Assembly: GCF_000313915.1 (NCBI RefSeq)
Contig: NZ_AMYT01000017.1
Span: 244,479 to 308,478 of the forward strand
Direction of reading: 5' to 3'
DNA from: Catellicoccus marimammalium M35/04/3
GTDB lineage: Bacteria > Bacillota > Bacilli > Lactobacillales > Catellicoccaceae
Length of the DNA: 64,000 nt
Shown piece after piece: positions 47,471 to 56,539 of the stretch (position 1 is its first letter; every line of letters begins with the position of its first letter). Below the pieces are notes generated by a model, which saw only the letters and a program-made list of their open reading frames with translations, was not told the origin of the DNA and made no database searches. The position numbers and the translations under genes are program-made.

Positions 47471-48111
47471 CGAAATTCAAACAATGGATTCTATATTGGT
47501 TGCCTGGATGGCGTTTGTTAAAAACCGGACTTAGTGTCATGGTATGTTTTCTATTATATTATTCTTTAGATATCAATCCAATGCTAGCTTGTTTATCAGC
47601 AATTTTTTCCATGCGGGAAGATCATACTCTTTCCATTCGCTTTGGTAAAGCACTTTTAATTGGGAATACTACTGGATGTGTTATTTCTTTATCATTAGTC
47701 GTCATTCGTCACTTTTTCCCGTATATGTGGGTGGAAGCTATTACTTTACCTATAGGTGTGATGCTTTTTATTAAATGTATGAATCATTGGCATAAACAAC
47801 CTGGAATTATTAATGGTTCAGCAGCACTTTTAATTGTTTATTTTACTTCTCAAGGTCATCAATCTGTTTTAAAAGCAATTTTCCGTATTACAGATATTTT
47901 TGTTGGGGCAATGATTTCTATTTTTATTAATCGCTTTGTCCATCCGAAAAAAGAAGAACCAAAGACAATTGATGAATTAAAACAAGATTTAAAACAAATT
48001 CAAAAGCAAGAAGCAGATTTACGTAAAATGGAACAACAATTACAAATAGAAATTGAAAGGAATGAGAAATTCAATGAAAAATTGGGTAAAAAAATGGATC
48101 ACAACACTTAG
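47467..48111 (+). CDS. Aromatic acid exporter family (ArAE/FUSC-like) membrane protein
   Basis: A 214-residue protein with about five membrane helices in the first 160 residues, including WRLLKTGLSVMVCFLLYY and CLSAIFSMREDHTLSIRFGKALLIGN; the last pattern is typical of DUF939/ArAE_1 proteins. A coiled-coil tail (about 172-210) rich in Gln, Lys and Glu follows. The family exports aromatic acids in some cases. The TTG start at 47467 has GGAGGGAG 8 bases upstream, itself inside a small leader frame. The 3' end overlaps the next gene's start region. Confidence 0.83.
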   Translation: MTKFKQWILYWLPGWRLLKTGLSVMVCFLLYYSLDINPMLACLSAIFSMREDHTLSIRFGKALLIGNTTGCVISLSLVVIRHFFPYMWVEAITLPIGVMLFIKCMNHWHKQPGIINGSAALLIVYFTSQGHQSVLKAIFRITDIFVGAMISIFINRFVHPKKEEPKTIDELKQDLKQIQKQEADLRKMEQQLQIEIERNEKFNEKLGKKMDHNT

Positions 48112-48697
48112 TATTGGAGCTCTTTTCTTACCTTTATTAAGTGGTTGTGCTTCAAATCAAAAAAATACACAACAACAACCTTCTTATCAACAAAAATCAA
48201 CGAAAAAAACAAGTAAAAATGGATGCCCTAACCCTTCTGGCCCTGCTGAATTCACAAGTGAAGAATTGAAAGATGGTCCAGGATGGATTCAATATGGACC
48301 ACTAGATTCTTTAGGTAGAGCAACTGCAGCGAATGCCTTAATTACAAAATCAATGATTGGTACAGGAACAAAAGCAAATCCTGACATCCGTCCTGCTGGA
48401 TTCCAATCTGGGAAAAAAGGTCATGCTCGTGGTCATTTAATTGGACGTCAATTGGGTGGAAGTGGAGATACGATGAAAAACTTAGTTACTTTGTATCAAA
48501 ATCCTGTAAATACCCCTTATATGACAAAATACGAAAACGAAGTGCGTGATGTCGTAGAACAAGGAAATAAAGTACGTTATCGAGTAACTCCAATTTATGG
48601 TAAGGGACAATTAATGCCAGTCAGCATTAAAATGGAAGCAAAAACACTGAATAATAATCGTTTAAATTACACAGTTGTGATTCCAAATAAAAAATAA
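48074..48697 (+). CDS. Secreted DNA/RNA non-specific endonuclease (lipoprotein)
   Basis: A 207-residue nuclease of the Endonuclease_NS_2 type (EndA relatives). Signal peptide with lipobox LLSGC (Cys near residue 24), then a Gln/Lys/Ser-rich linker. The domain has SLGRATAANALITKSMIG and the catalytic GHARGHLIGRQLGGSGD (His in ARGHL, where DRGH is also common) and NLVTLYQNPVN with metal-binding Asn. The start is uncertain: TTG 48053, ATG 48062 or ATG 48074; the last gives a proper signal peptide. It overlaps the exporter gene and precedes a small acidic protein gene by 20 bases. Confidence 0.85.
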   Translation: MKNWVKKWITTLSIGALFLPLLSGCASNQKNTQQQPSYQQKSTKKTSKNGCPNPSGPAEFTSEELKDGPGWIQYGPLDSLGRATAANALITKSMIGTGTKANPDIRPAGFQSGKKGHARGHLIGRQLGGSGDTMKNLVTLYQNPVNTPYMTKYENEVRDVVEQGNKVRYRVTPIYGKGQLMPVSIKMEAKTLNNNRLNYTVVIPNKK

Positions 48698-48717
48698 AAA
48701 AGAAAGAAGGAATTTCA

Positions 48718-49092
48718 TTGAAAGATTGGTTTATCGAACATAGAGCTATGCCCTTTTTAGCATGGTATGAAGAATTAACCGCAAAAACAGCGGTTTCCTT
48801 AGATGATGATTATTTGCAATTTCAATCCAAAGACCAAGATCTTTTAGAAAATTTTTCTTTATGTATCGAAACTTTAGCTTCAACAACGACTTTATCTGAA
48901 GAATGGTTAAAAGAACATCAAGCAAAATTAATTGCTCAATCTATTGATGGTAACTATTTATTAGGAAATGAAACGACTACTTGGGTTGTTCCTGTAGATC
49001 TACATCTTAGTGACATAGAAGAATATACAATCACTCCTAACGAGTGGGTTGCTCAATGGATTGAAGGAACAATTACTTCTAATATTTTATAA
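48718..49092 (+). CDS. Small acidic protein, possible nuclease partner
   Basis: Not recognised with certainty. A 124-residue acidic protein without signal peptide. It is rich in Glu, Asp, Thr and Trp with a pattern (DGNYLLGNETTTWVVPVDL and a C-terminal WVAQWIEG) loosely like SMI1/KNR4 (SUKH) immunity proteins. The start is TTG with AGAAGGAATTTCA. Because it follows the nuclease gene directly and is closed by a terminator, an inhibitor role like B. subtilis Nin with NucA is possible. That is inference from context only. Confidence 0.7.
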   Translation: MKDWFIEHRAMPFLAWYEELTAKTAVSLDDDYLQFQSKDQDLLENFSLCIETLASTTTLSEEWLKEHQAKLIAQSIDGNYLLGNETTTWVVPVDLHLSDIEEYTITPNEWVAQWIEGTITSNIL

Positions 49093-49126
49093 AAAAAGCA
49101 CCTAATCTTAGGTGCTTTTTCTCTTT
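49091..49126. terminator. Bidirectional terminator
   Basis: AAAAAGCACCTA (49093-49104) pairs with TAGGTGCTTTTT (49109-49120) around ATCT; flanking A and T runs. Convergent genes. Confidence 0.9.
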
Positions 49127-50271
49127 TATTTTTGATAACGACATTCTCCATTTAAATATGTACATTCTAATTCTAACTCTGGCGTTAAAACGATAAAATC
49201 TGCATCATATCCTGCTTTAATTTGTCCACACACGTCATCCATCTTACAACTTACAGCAGGAACATGAGAAGCCATCATAATTGCTTGTTCCACCGTTGCT
49301 AAATTCCAGTCTACTACATTATGGACAGCATCTTTTAATTCTAAAATGCTTCCTGCTAAGTTTCCTGCTTCTAAGCGAGCAGTTCCATCTTTTACTGTAA
49401 CTGGAAGTTCTCCTAACATATATTGTCCTTCAGGCATTCCTCCGGCACACATACAGTCTGTAATCAAAGCTACTTGCTCATGTCCCACTGCTTTAATTAA
49501 AGCATCACAAGCTTTAGGATGAACATGATGACCATCACAAATCAATTCACGATAAGCGTGAGGTAAAGTTAAAGCAGCTCCTGCCATCCCTGGCTCACGG
49601 TGAGTAAATCCACGCATTCCATTAAAAGTATGAACAAAAATACTTGCACCAGCTTCTGCTACTGCTTTTGCTTGTTCATAGGTAGCATCACTATGCCCTA
49701 AAGCAACAACTACTCCTTCTTTAGTTAATTGTTTTGTGAATTCTACTGCTTCTGCGTATTCAGGAGCTAACGCAATTTTTTTAATTAAGTTTCCTGATGC
49801 TTCTTGCCAAGCATGGAATTCATCTAAACAAGGTTTTGTTAAATATTTAGGATTTTGTGCTCCTTTATACTTCTCTGTAAAATATGGTCCTTCAAAGAAA
49901 ATCCCTTGAATTTTTGCTCCACGTTCTTTTCCTTTAACTTCACGAATGGTTTTTGAAACGCTTAATAATAAATCATGGTCCGCCGTTAATGTGGTTGCTA
50001 AAAAGGAAGTTACCCCACAACTCAATAATCCTTCAGACATACGTTGTAAGCCTTCTGCATCATTATCCATTACATCAGCTCCTGCATATCCATGAATATG
50101 TGTATCAACTAAACCTGGTGCCACATATTTTCCACTATAATCAACAATTTCGCCACTTTGTGGTTTTTCTTTTTGGTAATGACCAAATTTTCCATCTTTA
50201 ATTTCTAAATATCCTTTTCCTTCTACTCCCTGTGGTAAAAAGAATTTATCTGCATAAATATATGTTTTCAT
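49126..50271 (-). CDS. nagA: N-acetylglucosamine-6-phosphate deacetylase
   Basis: Converts GlcNAc-6-P to GlcN-6-P, for amino-sugar catabolism and wall recycling. The 381-residue amidohydrolase has the metal motif VDTHIHGYAGAD near residue 56, FEGPYF with the metal Glu, HSDATYEQA and HTFNGMRG, and the catalytic Asp in LITDCM. GAGGGATATAC precedes the ATG. It stands alone (nagB is not adjacent). A NagR/DasR-type operator lies about 60 bp upstream. Confidence 0.95.
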   Translation of the reverse strand: MKTYIYADKFFLPQGVEGKGYLEIKDGKFGHYQKEKPQSGEIVDYSGKYVAPGLVDTHIHGYAGADVMDNDAEGLQRMSEGLLSCGVTSFLATTLTADHDLLLSVSKTIREVKGKERGAKIQGIFFEGPYFTEKYKGAQNPKYLTKPCLDEFHAWQEASGNLIKKIALAPEYAEAVEFTKQLTKEGVVVALGHSDATYEQAKAVAEAGASIFVHTFNGMRGFTHREPGMAGAALTLPHAYRELICDGHHVHPKACDALIKAVGHEQVALITDCMCAGGMPEGQYMLGELPVTVKDGTARLEAGNLAGSILELKDAVHNVVDWNLATVEQAIMMASHVPAVSCKMDDVCGQIKAGYDADFIVLTPELELECTYLNGECRYQK

Positions 50272-50300
50272 GTATATCCCTCATTCAATTCTTGATACTA

Positions 50301-50329
50301 ATAGCATACTCCTTCTTTGATAAATATTC
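50301..50329 (-). promoter_or_regulatory. Probable nagA promoter
   Basis: On the minus strand TTGAAT and TATGCT are separated by 17 bp, immediately downstream of the operator-like palindrome. Confidence 0.5.
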
Positions 50330-50346
50330 AATCGGTCTATACCATT
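50330..50346 (-). promoter_or_regulatory. NagR/DasR-type operator (dre) upstream of nagA
   Basis: On the minus strand AATGGTATAGACCGATT closely resembles the GntR/HutC-family dre palindrome (TGGTNTAGACCA core). It directly abuts the nagA -35 element. Confidence 0.65.
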
Positions 50347-50474
50347 TTTAATACTTTTTTCGAATTTTACTTTTTATAATAATATTTTTGATAAGAAAAA
50401 TAAAAAAGATTTCTTTTCTAAATATTGAATTCCTTGCTATACTGAATCTAACCTTAAGAAAGGATAGGAAAAAT

Positions 50475-51353
50475 ATGAACATTATCGAAGCAAAAGGATT
50501 AACTAAAAAGTTTCAAAATTATACTGCAGTTGATCATTTAAATATATCTGTTCCCGCTGGAAAACTAACGGCTTATTTGGGAACGAATGGAGCAGGAAAA
50601 TCGACAACCATTGCCATGCTCATTGGTACATTAACACCTACAGAAGGAGAAATCTATTTTAAAGGACAACCTTTGGAAAAAGTACCTAGGAAAGACAAAA
50701 AAATTGGTGTTGTTTTTCAGAATAGTATTTTAGATAAGGAATTAACGGTTTGGCAAAACTTAAAAATCCGTGCACAACTTAATAAAAACTATCAAAAAGA
50801 AAAATTAGAAACGCTGATGAAACAAACTGGCGTTTATGAATTTGCTAAAAAATCTTATGGAAAACTTTCTGGAGGAATGCGAAGAAAAGTAGATATTACT
50901 CGTGCCTTACTCAACGAACCAGAAATTTTATTTTTAGATGAACCCACAACAGGAATTGATATTCAATCTCGTCAAGAAATTTGGCAATTACTTCATCAAT
51001 TAAAAGAAGAAAAACATTTAGCTATCTTTTTAACGACTCATTACTTAGAAGAAGCAGAGAATGCAGATAATTTATATATTTTACGTAAAGGAAAACTAAT
51101 TGAATCAGGATCTGCTCAATCTTTAAAAGAGAAGTACGACGTCCCTACATTACGCTTAATCACGAGTGAAGAAATCCATGATTCACGTGCACATAAAGAA
51201 GAAGGTAATGAATATCACTTCATTTGTCAAAATGAAAAAGAAGCTCTATCTATTGTCAATCAATATCAAGAAATTACGCTTTATTTCTCATTCTTACCAA
51301 CGGACTTAAATGAAGTATTCTTAAAATTAACAAAGGAGGAAGATACATTATGA
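50475..51353 (+). CDS. ABC transporter ATP-binding protein
   Basis: A 292-residue ATPase of the DRA/CcmA-like (ABC-2) class. Walker A is GTNGAGKST, Q-loop VVFQN, signature KLSGGMRRKVDI, Walker B ILFLDEPTTGID and switch TTHYLEEAE; a C-terminal extension of about 80 residues follows. The ATG at 50475 has AAAGGATAGGAAAAAT upstream. The stop overlaps the permease start (ATGA), so the two are coupled. The pair is like antibiotic/lipid exporters, substrate unknown. Confidence 0.92.
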   Translation: MNIIEAKGLTKKFQNYTAVDHLNISVPAGKLTAYLGTNGAGKSTTIAMLIGTLTPTEGEIYFKGQPLEKVPRKDKKIGVVFQNSILDKELTVWQNLKIRAQLNKNYQKEKLETLMKQTGVYEFAKKSYGKLSGGMRRKVDITRALLNEPEILFLDEPTTGIDIQSRQEIWQLLHQLKEEKHLAIFLTTHYLEEAENADNLYILRKGKLIESGSAQSLKEKYDVPTLRLITSEEIHDSRAHKEEGNEYHFICQNEKEALSIVNQYQEITLYFSFLPTDLNEVFLKLTKEEDTL

Positions 51354-52207
51354 TGACAATTATCAAAAGAAATTTAACCATTTATAGTAAAAATATTTCC
51401 AATATTTTCTTTTCCCTACTGGGATCTTTAATCTTTTTTCTCATTTATGTCTTCTTTTTACGCAGTAATATTTTATCGGATCTAGGTTCCTTACCCAATA
51501 AATCAGAAATTATTGATATGTGGATGTTAGGAGCACTACTAAGTATTACTTCTTTGACTACAGCATTTACGATTTCTGGACAATATGTTATTGATAAGAC
51601 CAATAATAAATTTTTAGATTTTAAAATTAGTCAAACTTCTCCTGCTACTTTACTTTTTGGCTATTATTTATCTTCATTCTTCTTATCTTTCATCATGCAA
51701 ATCATTATTTTTGTTGTTGCTTACGGATATTTTTACTCCATTGATGATTTGACTTTACATACAGAACAATTAAGATATTTAGGAATGAACTTTATCATTA
51801 GTTCTCTATTATCTTCTGGAATTACCTTTTTAATTTGTGCTTTTATTAAAACAGAGTCTAGCTTACGAGGTGTAGGAACTATTATTGGTGCTGCTTCTGG
51901 ATTTATCATTGGTGGATATGTACCGATGGGGAATTTATCAGATGCTGCTCAAACTTTTATTAAATGTGTCCCTTTAACTTATAGTGGATTAGAAAACCGT
52001 TGGATTTTAGTCACTCCCTATTTAAAAGATTTACCAACGAAGGTAGCGGATTACATGAAGGAATTTTTAGGTATGAGCTTAGAAATTGGCTCTAATGATG
52101 TCACTCAATCTACAGTATTATGGATCTTATTAGGGTCAAGTGCGATTATCATTCTTATCATTCTTTTATTGAGTAAACGTTTGATGAAATCAAATTTAAA
52201 AGGATAA
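51350..52207 (+). CDS. ABC-2 type transporter permease
   Basis: A 285-residue membrane protein with six predicted helices (first at about 22-42), matching the ABC-2 permease layout, with an extracellular loop around 205-250. It pairs with the ATPase just upstream, whose stop it overlaps. AAAGGAGGAAGATACATT precedes the start; two consecutive ATG codons make the exact start ambiguous by one codon. Followed by a strong terminator. Confidence 0.9.
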   Translation: MMTIIKRNLTIYSKNISNIFFSLLGSLIFFLIYVFFLRSNILSDLGSLPNKSEIIDMWMLGALLSITSLTTAFTISGQYVIDKTNNKFLDFKISQTSPATLLFGYYLSSFFLSFIMQIIIFVVAYGYFYSIDDLTLHTEQLRYLGMNFIISSLLSSGITFLICAFIKTESSLRGVGTIIGAASGFIIGGYVPMGNLSDAAQTFIKCVPLTYSGLENRWILVTPYLKDLPTKVADYMKEFLGMSLEIGSNDVTQSTVLWILLGSSAIIILIILLLSKRLMKSNLKG

Positions 52208-52240
52208 AAAAAAGACTCCATAAAGGAGTCTTTTTTCTTA
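52207..52240. terminator. Bidirectional terminator
   Basis: AAAAAGACTCC (52209-52219) pairs with GGAGTCTTTTT (52225-52235); T runs on both strands. Between the permease gene and dps. Confidence 0.88.
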
Positions 52241-52244
52241 TTCA

Positions 52245-52697
52245 TTAAGCGTTAGGAGCTTTTCCTAATTCAGCATTTAACATCCAAATGTGTTTGTTTG
52301 TAGATGCTAACATATCGCTACATAAGTCAACGATGTGTACTAAGTTTTCTTCTTCAGCTAATTCCATACCTTCTTGGCATTTTGCTTGGAAGTATTTCAA
52401 ACCAGCTAATAATTTTTCTAATTGTGCTTCGATAGTTACGCCGTAGTCACCAGCTGTAATTTCTAATTTTGTGTTTTTAGCCATTTCTTCTAAAGTTGAG
52501 AATGGAGCTCCACCTAACATAATTAAGTTTTCTGCTACTTCATCGATGTCATCTTGATATTCTTCAATGTATGAATCTAGCATTGGATGATATACTAAGA
52601 ATCCTTTACCACGCATATACCAATGTACTTGGTAAGTTAACATTAACATTTGATTTAAATCTGCTAATAATTCATTTAAAAAGTTGTTCATTTTCAT
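52245..52697 (-). CDS. dps: Dps family DNA-protection/ferritin-like protein
   Basis: Forms a 12-subunit cage that oxidises and stores iron and limits peroxide damage. Length is 150 residues. The inter-subunit ferroxidase ligands are visible: His in QVHWYMRG (about residue 25), then YHPMLDSYIEEYQDDIDEVAENLIMLGG with His, Asp and Glu in place (extent only). The basic N-terminal tail used for DNA binding in E. coli Dps is absent. GGAAAGGATGAATC precedes the ATG. No PerR box was recognised. Confidence 0.9.
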   Translation of the reverse strand: MKMNNFLNELLADLNQMLMLTYQVHWYMRGKGFLVYHPMLDSYIEEYQDDIDEVAENLIMLGGAPFSTLEEMAKNTKLEITAGDYGVTIEAQLEKLLAGLKYFQAKCQEGMELAEEENLVHIVDLCSDMLASTNKHIWMLNAELGKAPNA

Positions 52698-52803
52698 ATT
52701 GATTCATCCTTTCCTTACAACTAAGTTTATTTTAATACACAAAAAGTAAAAAAGAAACAAGAATGCTCAAAATTACCTAACTTTTTTCTTTTTCTCTTTT
52801 GTT

Positions 52804-53517
52804 CTAGGCCATTGCCTTTTTAATTCCCTTTTTAACTAAATAATCATTCACTGGATAAGCAAAGAAAAATCCTACTGCCATCGCTAATTGCATAATGAAA
52901 ATCGAAAAAATGATTCCTTTTCCTGGCAAGATCCATTGGAAGAAAAGTTGCCCTATCACCATTCCTAATTGCCAAGCAAATAAAGACCAAAAATCAGAAA
53001 TCATCGCTTTTTTCATTAAAATTTTTGTAGCAGTTTTTTGATCCATCTCACGTAAAGCAAAGTATTGGAAAAAGATACCAATAATAAACGCAAGGATATA
53101 AGCTAAAACAAAATGACTTATTGTACCAAGTCCTAGTAGCAAACTAATCGCTAATCCAATCATATCCGCTAGTGTACATCCGCTACCACAATGTAAAGTA
53201 CCCGAAGCAATTCGTTGCCAATGTTTATGTTTTGGCATTGGCATACCATCCATATCCATATCTTTCATAGACATATCACTCATCTTCATATCATCCATAG
53301 ACATAGAAGAGTCCATTTTCATATTCTTTTTTTCTTTTTTAGGAGCACGACCAAACCAATAATAAGCGATGACAATAAAAGGTCCTCCCCAAAGAGTATT
53401 AATCATCCAGACGGCATTCATAATTTTCATCATTTGTGGATGTTTGATTAAATCTATACCAATCCAAACAAACGAAAAGATAGATAAAATCAACCAAATT
53501 TTAATAAAAATCATCAT
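52804..53517 (-). CDS. DUF4396 membrane protein with Met-rich cytoplasmic or loop segment
   Basis: A 237-residue membrane protein. Two N-terminal helices (about 4-22 and 34-56) are followed by a Lys-rich patch and a segment of about 34 residues (66-99) holding 12 Met in MxM or MxxM spacing and ending in HKHW. The DUF4396 domain follows, with the conserved TLHCGSGCTLADMIG and four helices. Met-rich segments of this kind bind Cu(I) or Ag(I) in other proteins, so a copper link is plausible but unproven. AAAAGGGGGGAATA precedes the ATG at 53517; a longer frame has no ribosome site. Confidence 0.8.
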   Translation of the reverse strand: MMIFIKIWLILSIFSFVWIGIDLIKHPQMMKIMNAVWMINTLWGGPFIVIAYYWFGRAPKKEKKNMKMDSSMSMDDMKMSDMSMKDMDMDGMPMPKHKHWQRIASGTLHCGSGCTLADMIGLAISLLLGLGTISHFVLAYILAFIIGIFFQYFALREMDQKTATKILMKKAMISDFWSLFAWQLGMVIGQLFFQWILPGKGIIFSIFIMQLAMAVGFFFAYPVNDYLVKKGIKKAMA

Positions 53518-53579
53518 TATTCCCCCCTTTTCTCTTTTACTATACCTTATTTCACTTTGAAAAAAAATTATCATATCTT

Positions 53580-53608
53580 TTGTACTTTTTTTGTGGTCAT
53601 ACTATAAT
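53580..53608 (+). promoter_or_regulatory. Promoter of the coiled-coil protein gene
   Basis: TTGTAC and TATAAT are separated by exactly 17 bp, 47 bases upstream of the ATG at 53655. Confidence 0.7.
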
Positions 53609-53654
53609 GACATTGTAAGGAAACTTATATTAATGGAAAAGAGGATGATTTATT

Positions 53655-54095
53655 ATGGCAAACTTTGAAGAACGTGAACAAAAATTATTAGCTAAAATTT
53701 CTGATTGCTTAGAAAAATTGGATGAAACATTAGATAAAATGGAAGCAACAGATAGCAAAGTAAAAGACTTCTTCGAACAAGAAAAAGCTTTACATGAAAT
53801 TCGTGTATTAACTCGCAAAGAACATCGTATTGAAAAAGATGAAGAAAAAGCGAAAGATAAAGAACAACCTACAATGAACGAATGGATTAAAAAAGAACAA
53901 GAAACTGTAGATGAAATCAATCAACGTTTAGATGCGTTAGATGCAGATCTTGCTAAAATTAAAGAAGATGAAAAACATGAAACAAAAGTAAAAAGCTACT
54001 TAGAACAAAAAGAAGCAATTAAAGATATTAAAGATATGTTACAAAAAGCAGAATCAGGTAAATGTGCTGCTTGCGCTAACAAAGAAAATAAATAA
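53655..54095 (+). CDS. Charged coiled-coil protein with internal duplication and CxxC tail
   Basis: Not recognised. A 146-residue, very charged protein (Lys, Glu, Asp) without signal or membrane helix, predicted mostly helical. Residues 15-56 and 88-131 look like two copies of one unit: LEKLDETLDKME matches LDALDADLAKIK, and KVKDFFEQEKALHEIRVL matches KVKSYLEQKEAIKDIKDML. The C-terminus ends GKCAACANKENK, a CxxC. GAGGATGATTTATT precedes the ATG, and an excellent promoter precedes that. Function unknown; the tail could bind a metal or form disulfides. Confidence 0.8.
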   Translation: MANFEEREQKLLAKISDCLEKLDETLDKMEATDSKVKDFFEQEKALHEIRVLTRKEHRIEKDEEKAKDKEQPTMNEWIKKEQETVDEINQRLDALDADLAKIKEDEKHETKVKSYLEQKEAIKDIKDMLQKAESGKCAACANKENK

Positions 54096-54108
54096 GTAAG
54101 TAAGTAAA
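54094..54108. repeat. TAAG tetranucleotide repeat after the stop codon
   Basis: The stop codon is followed by GTAAGTAAGTAAATAA, so stop triplets recur after the end of the gene. Probably without function. Confidence 0.6.
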
Positions 54109-54142
54109 TAAAAAGAAGACTCTGTGGAGTCTTCTTTTTTTG
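54109..54142 (+). terminator. Terminator of the coiled-coil protein gene
   Basis: AAAAGAAGACTC (54111-54122) pairs with GAGTCTTCTTTT (54127-54138), followed by T. Confidence 0.88.
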
Positions 54143-54161
54143 TTTATCTTTATTTTTTAAT

Positions 54162-54192
54162 CAAAAAAGATGGGAAAGTTCCCATCTTTTCT
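54162..54192 (-). terminator. Terminator after frr
   Basis: AAAAGATGGGA pairs with TCCCATCTTTT around AAGT, with a T run on the minus strand. Confidence 0.88.
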
Positions 54193-54199
54193 ATTATCA

Positions 54200-54757
54200 T
54201 TAAATTTCTAATAATTCTTGTTCTTTTTCAGCAGCAATTGCATCCATATCTTTGATGCTCTTATCTGTTAATTCTTGAACGTCTTTTTCATATCCACGTA
54301 AATCATCTTCTGTGATTTCGCTTGCTTTTTCCATTTTCTTCAAAGCATTCATAACATCACGACGGATATGACGGATACTTACTTTTCCTTGTTCCGCAAT
54401 TTTTTTCACTTCTTTTGCTAATTCTTTACGACGTTCTTCTGTTAATTGAGGAATTACTAAACGAATAACATTCCCATCATTGGTTGGGTTAATTCCTAAA
54501 TCACTTTCTAAAATTCCACGTTCGATATCTTTTAAAGTAGTTTTATCAAATGGTGTAATCATAATTACACGAGCTTCTGGAATAGAAATTTGTGCCATTT
54601 GATTGACTGGAGTAGGTACTCCATAATATTCTACTTGGACACGATCTAATAAACTTGCATTTGCACGTCCAGCGCGGATTTGTGATAATTCACGACGTAA
54701 TGCTTGTTCTGATTTTTCCATTTTTTCTTGTGCTTGTTGGATAACTTCTAAAGCCAT
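54200..54757 (-). CDS. frr: Ribosome recycling factor
   Basis: Releases ribosomes from mRNA after termination with EF-G. 185 residues with the RRF motifs [23 protein letters not shown] near residue 25 (extent only), [27 protein letters not shown] and the helical three-stranded bundle. AGGAGGCACAATT precedes the ATG. Last gene of rpsB-tsf-pyrH-frr. In many relatives uppS-cdsA follow frr; here they are about 43 kb away. Confidence 0.98.
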   Translation of the reverse strand: MALEVIQQAQEKMEKSEQALRRELSQIRAGRANASLLDRVQVEYYGVPTPVNQMAQISIPEARVIMITPFDKTTLKDIERGILESDLGINPTNDGNVIRLVIPQLTEERRKELAKEVKKIAEQGKVSIRHIRRDVMNALKKMEKASEITEDDLRGYEKDVQELTDKSIKDMDAIAAEKEQELLEI

Positions 54758-54768
54758 AATTGTGCCTC

Positions 54769-55503
<735 letters not shown>

Positions 55504-55542
55504 TTAAAAAAAGAGCTTGCAGTTAAACCACAAACTCTTTAT
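55504..55542 (-). terminator. Attenuator-like hairpin between tsf and pyrH
   Basis: On the minus strand AAAGAGTTTG pairs with CAAGCTCTTT (one G-U), followed by a T run. It probably lets part of the rpsB-tsf transcripts stop before pyrH. Confidence 0.7.
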
Positions 55543-55564
55543 TTATTATTCTTATTGAGTAAAA

Positions 55565-56443
55565 TTAACCGTTAATTTGGCTCATAACTTCTTCTACAAA
55601 GTTATCTTCTTTTTTCTCAATTCCTTCTCCAACTTCAAAACGAGTAAACATGCGAGCTGTCGCATTGTTATCGCTTAAGAATTTACCTACTGTCATATCG
55701 CCATCTTTAACGAATGGTTGGTCTACTAAGCAGATTTCTGCCAAGAATTTTTTCAAGCGTCCAACAACCATTTTTTCAACGATGTTTTCAGGTTTACCTT
55801 CGTTTAATGCTTGTTCTGTTAACACTTTTTTCTCATGTTCTAATTCTTCAGCTGGTACTTCTGCTTCAGTCATGTAACGAGGGTTAATCGCAGCAATGTG
55901 CATAGCAACATCTTTTGCTACTGCATCATTTCCACCTTCGATTACTGTTAATACAGCAATACGTCCACCCATGTGTAAGTATGAACCGAAGAATTCGTTA
56001 TCAGATTTTTCAACTACTTCGAAACGACGGAAGCTAATTTTTTCACCGATAACTGTAGTAGCTTCTAATAAAGCTTCTTCTAATGATTTACCATTTAATT
56101 CTAAAGCCATTGCTTCTTCCATAGATGCAGGTTTGTTTTCTGCAACTAATTTAGCAATATCTTTAACTAAGTTTTGGAACATTTCATTTTTTGCTACGAA
56201 GTCTGTTTCTGAGTTAACTTCTACGATTGCAGCAACGTTACCATCAACATAAACGTTTGCTAATCCTTCTGCAGCGATACGATCATTTTTCTTAGCAGCT
56301 TTTGCCATACCTTTTTCACGTAATACGTCTACAGCTTTATCGAAATCACCATCTGTTTCTACTAATGCTTTTTTCGCATCCATCATACCTACGCCTGTAG
56401 CTTCACGTAGCTCTTTAACCATAGCGGCAGTAATTTTAGCCAT
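55565..56443 (-). CDS. tsf: Elongation factor Ts
   Basis: Nucleotide exchange factor for EF-Tu. 292 residues with the N-terminal UBA-like [21 protein letters not shown], the core [14 protein letters not shown] motif and the dimerisation subdomains. AGGAGGAAATAAAA precedes the ATG. It follows rpsB, with a hairpin in between. Confidence 0.98.
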   Translation of the reverse strand: MAKITAAMVKELREATGVGMMDAKKALVETDGDFDKAVDVLREKGMAKAAKKNDRIAAEGLANVYVDGNVAAIVEVNSETDFVAKNEMFQNLVKDIAKLVAENKPASMEEAMALELNGKSLEEALLEATTVIGEKISFRRFEVVEKSDNEFFGSYLHMGGRIAVLTVIEGGNDAVAKDVAMHIAAINPRYMTEAEVPAEELEHEKKVLTEQALNEGKPENIVEKMVVGRLKKFLAEICLVDQPFVKDGDMTVGKFLSDNNATARMFTRFEVGEGIEKKEDNFVEEVMSQING

Positions 56444-56484
56444 TTTTATTTCCTCCTCATTGGTGTGGATTATTCTTCATCTAT

Positions 56485-56524
56485 GAAAAAGTCGCTCGAG
56501 TAAAACTCAAAACGACTTTCTCTT
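56485..56524 (-). terminator. Attenuator-like hairpin between rpsB and tsf
   Basis: On the minus strand AAAGTCG pairs with CGACTTT, with an inner ACTC/GAG helix, followed by a T run. Suggests partial termination after rpsB. Confidence 0.6.
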
Positions 56525-56539
56525 TTATTGTATTAATAA

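Noticed and set aside
52698..52803. PerR box upstream of dps
   Set aside because: No TTATAAT-N-ATTATAA-like palindrome was found; only AT-rich sequence.
53605..53620. Copper-operator-like GACATTGTA near the Met-rich gene
   Set aside because: The CopY box needs ACA-N2-TGTA spacing; this has one base too few and lies on the side of the coiled-coil gene promoter.
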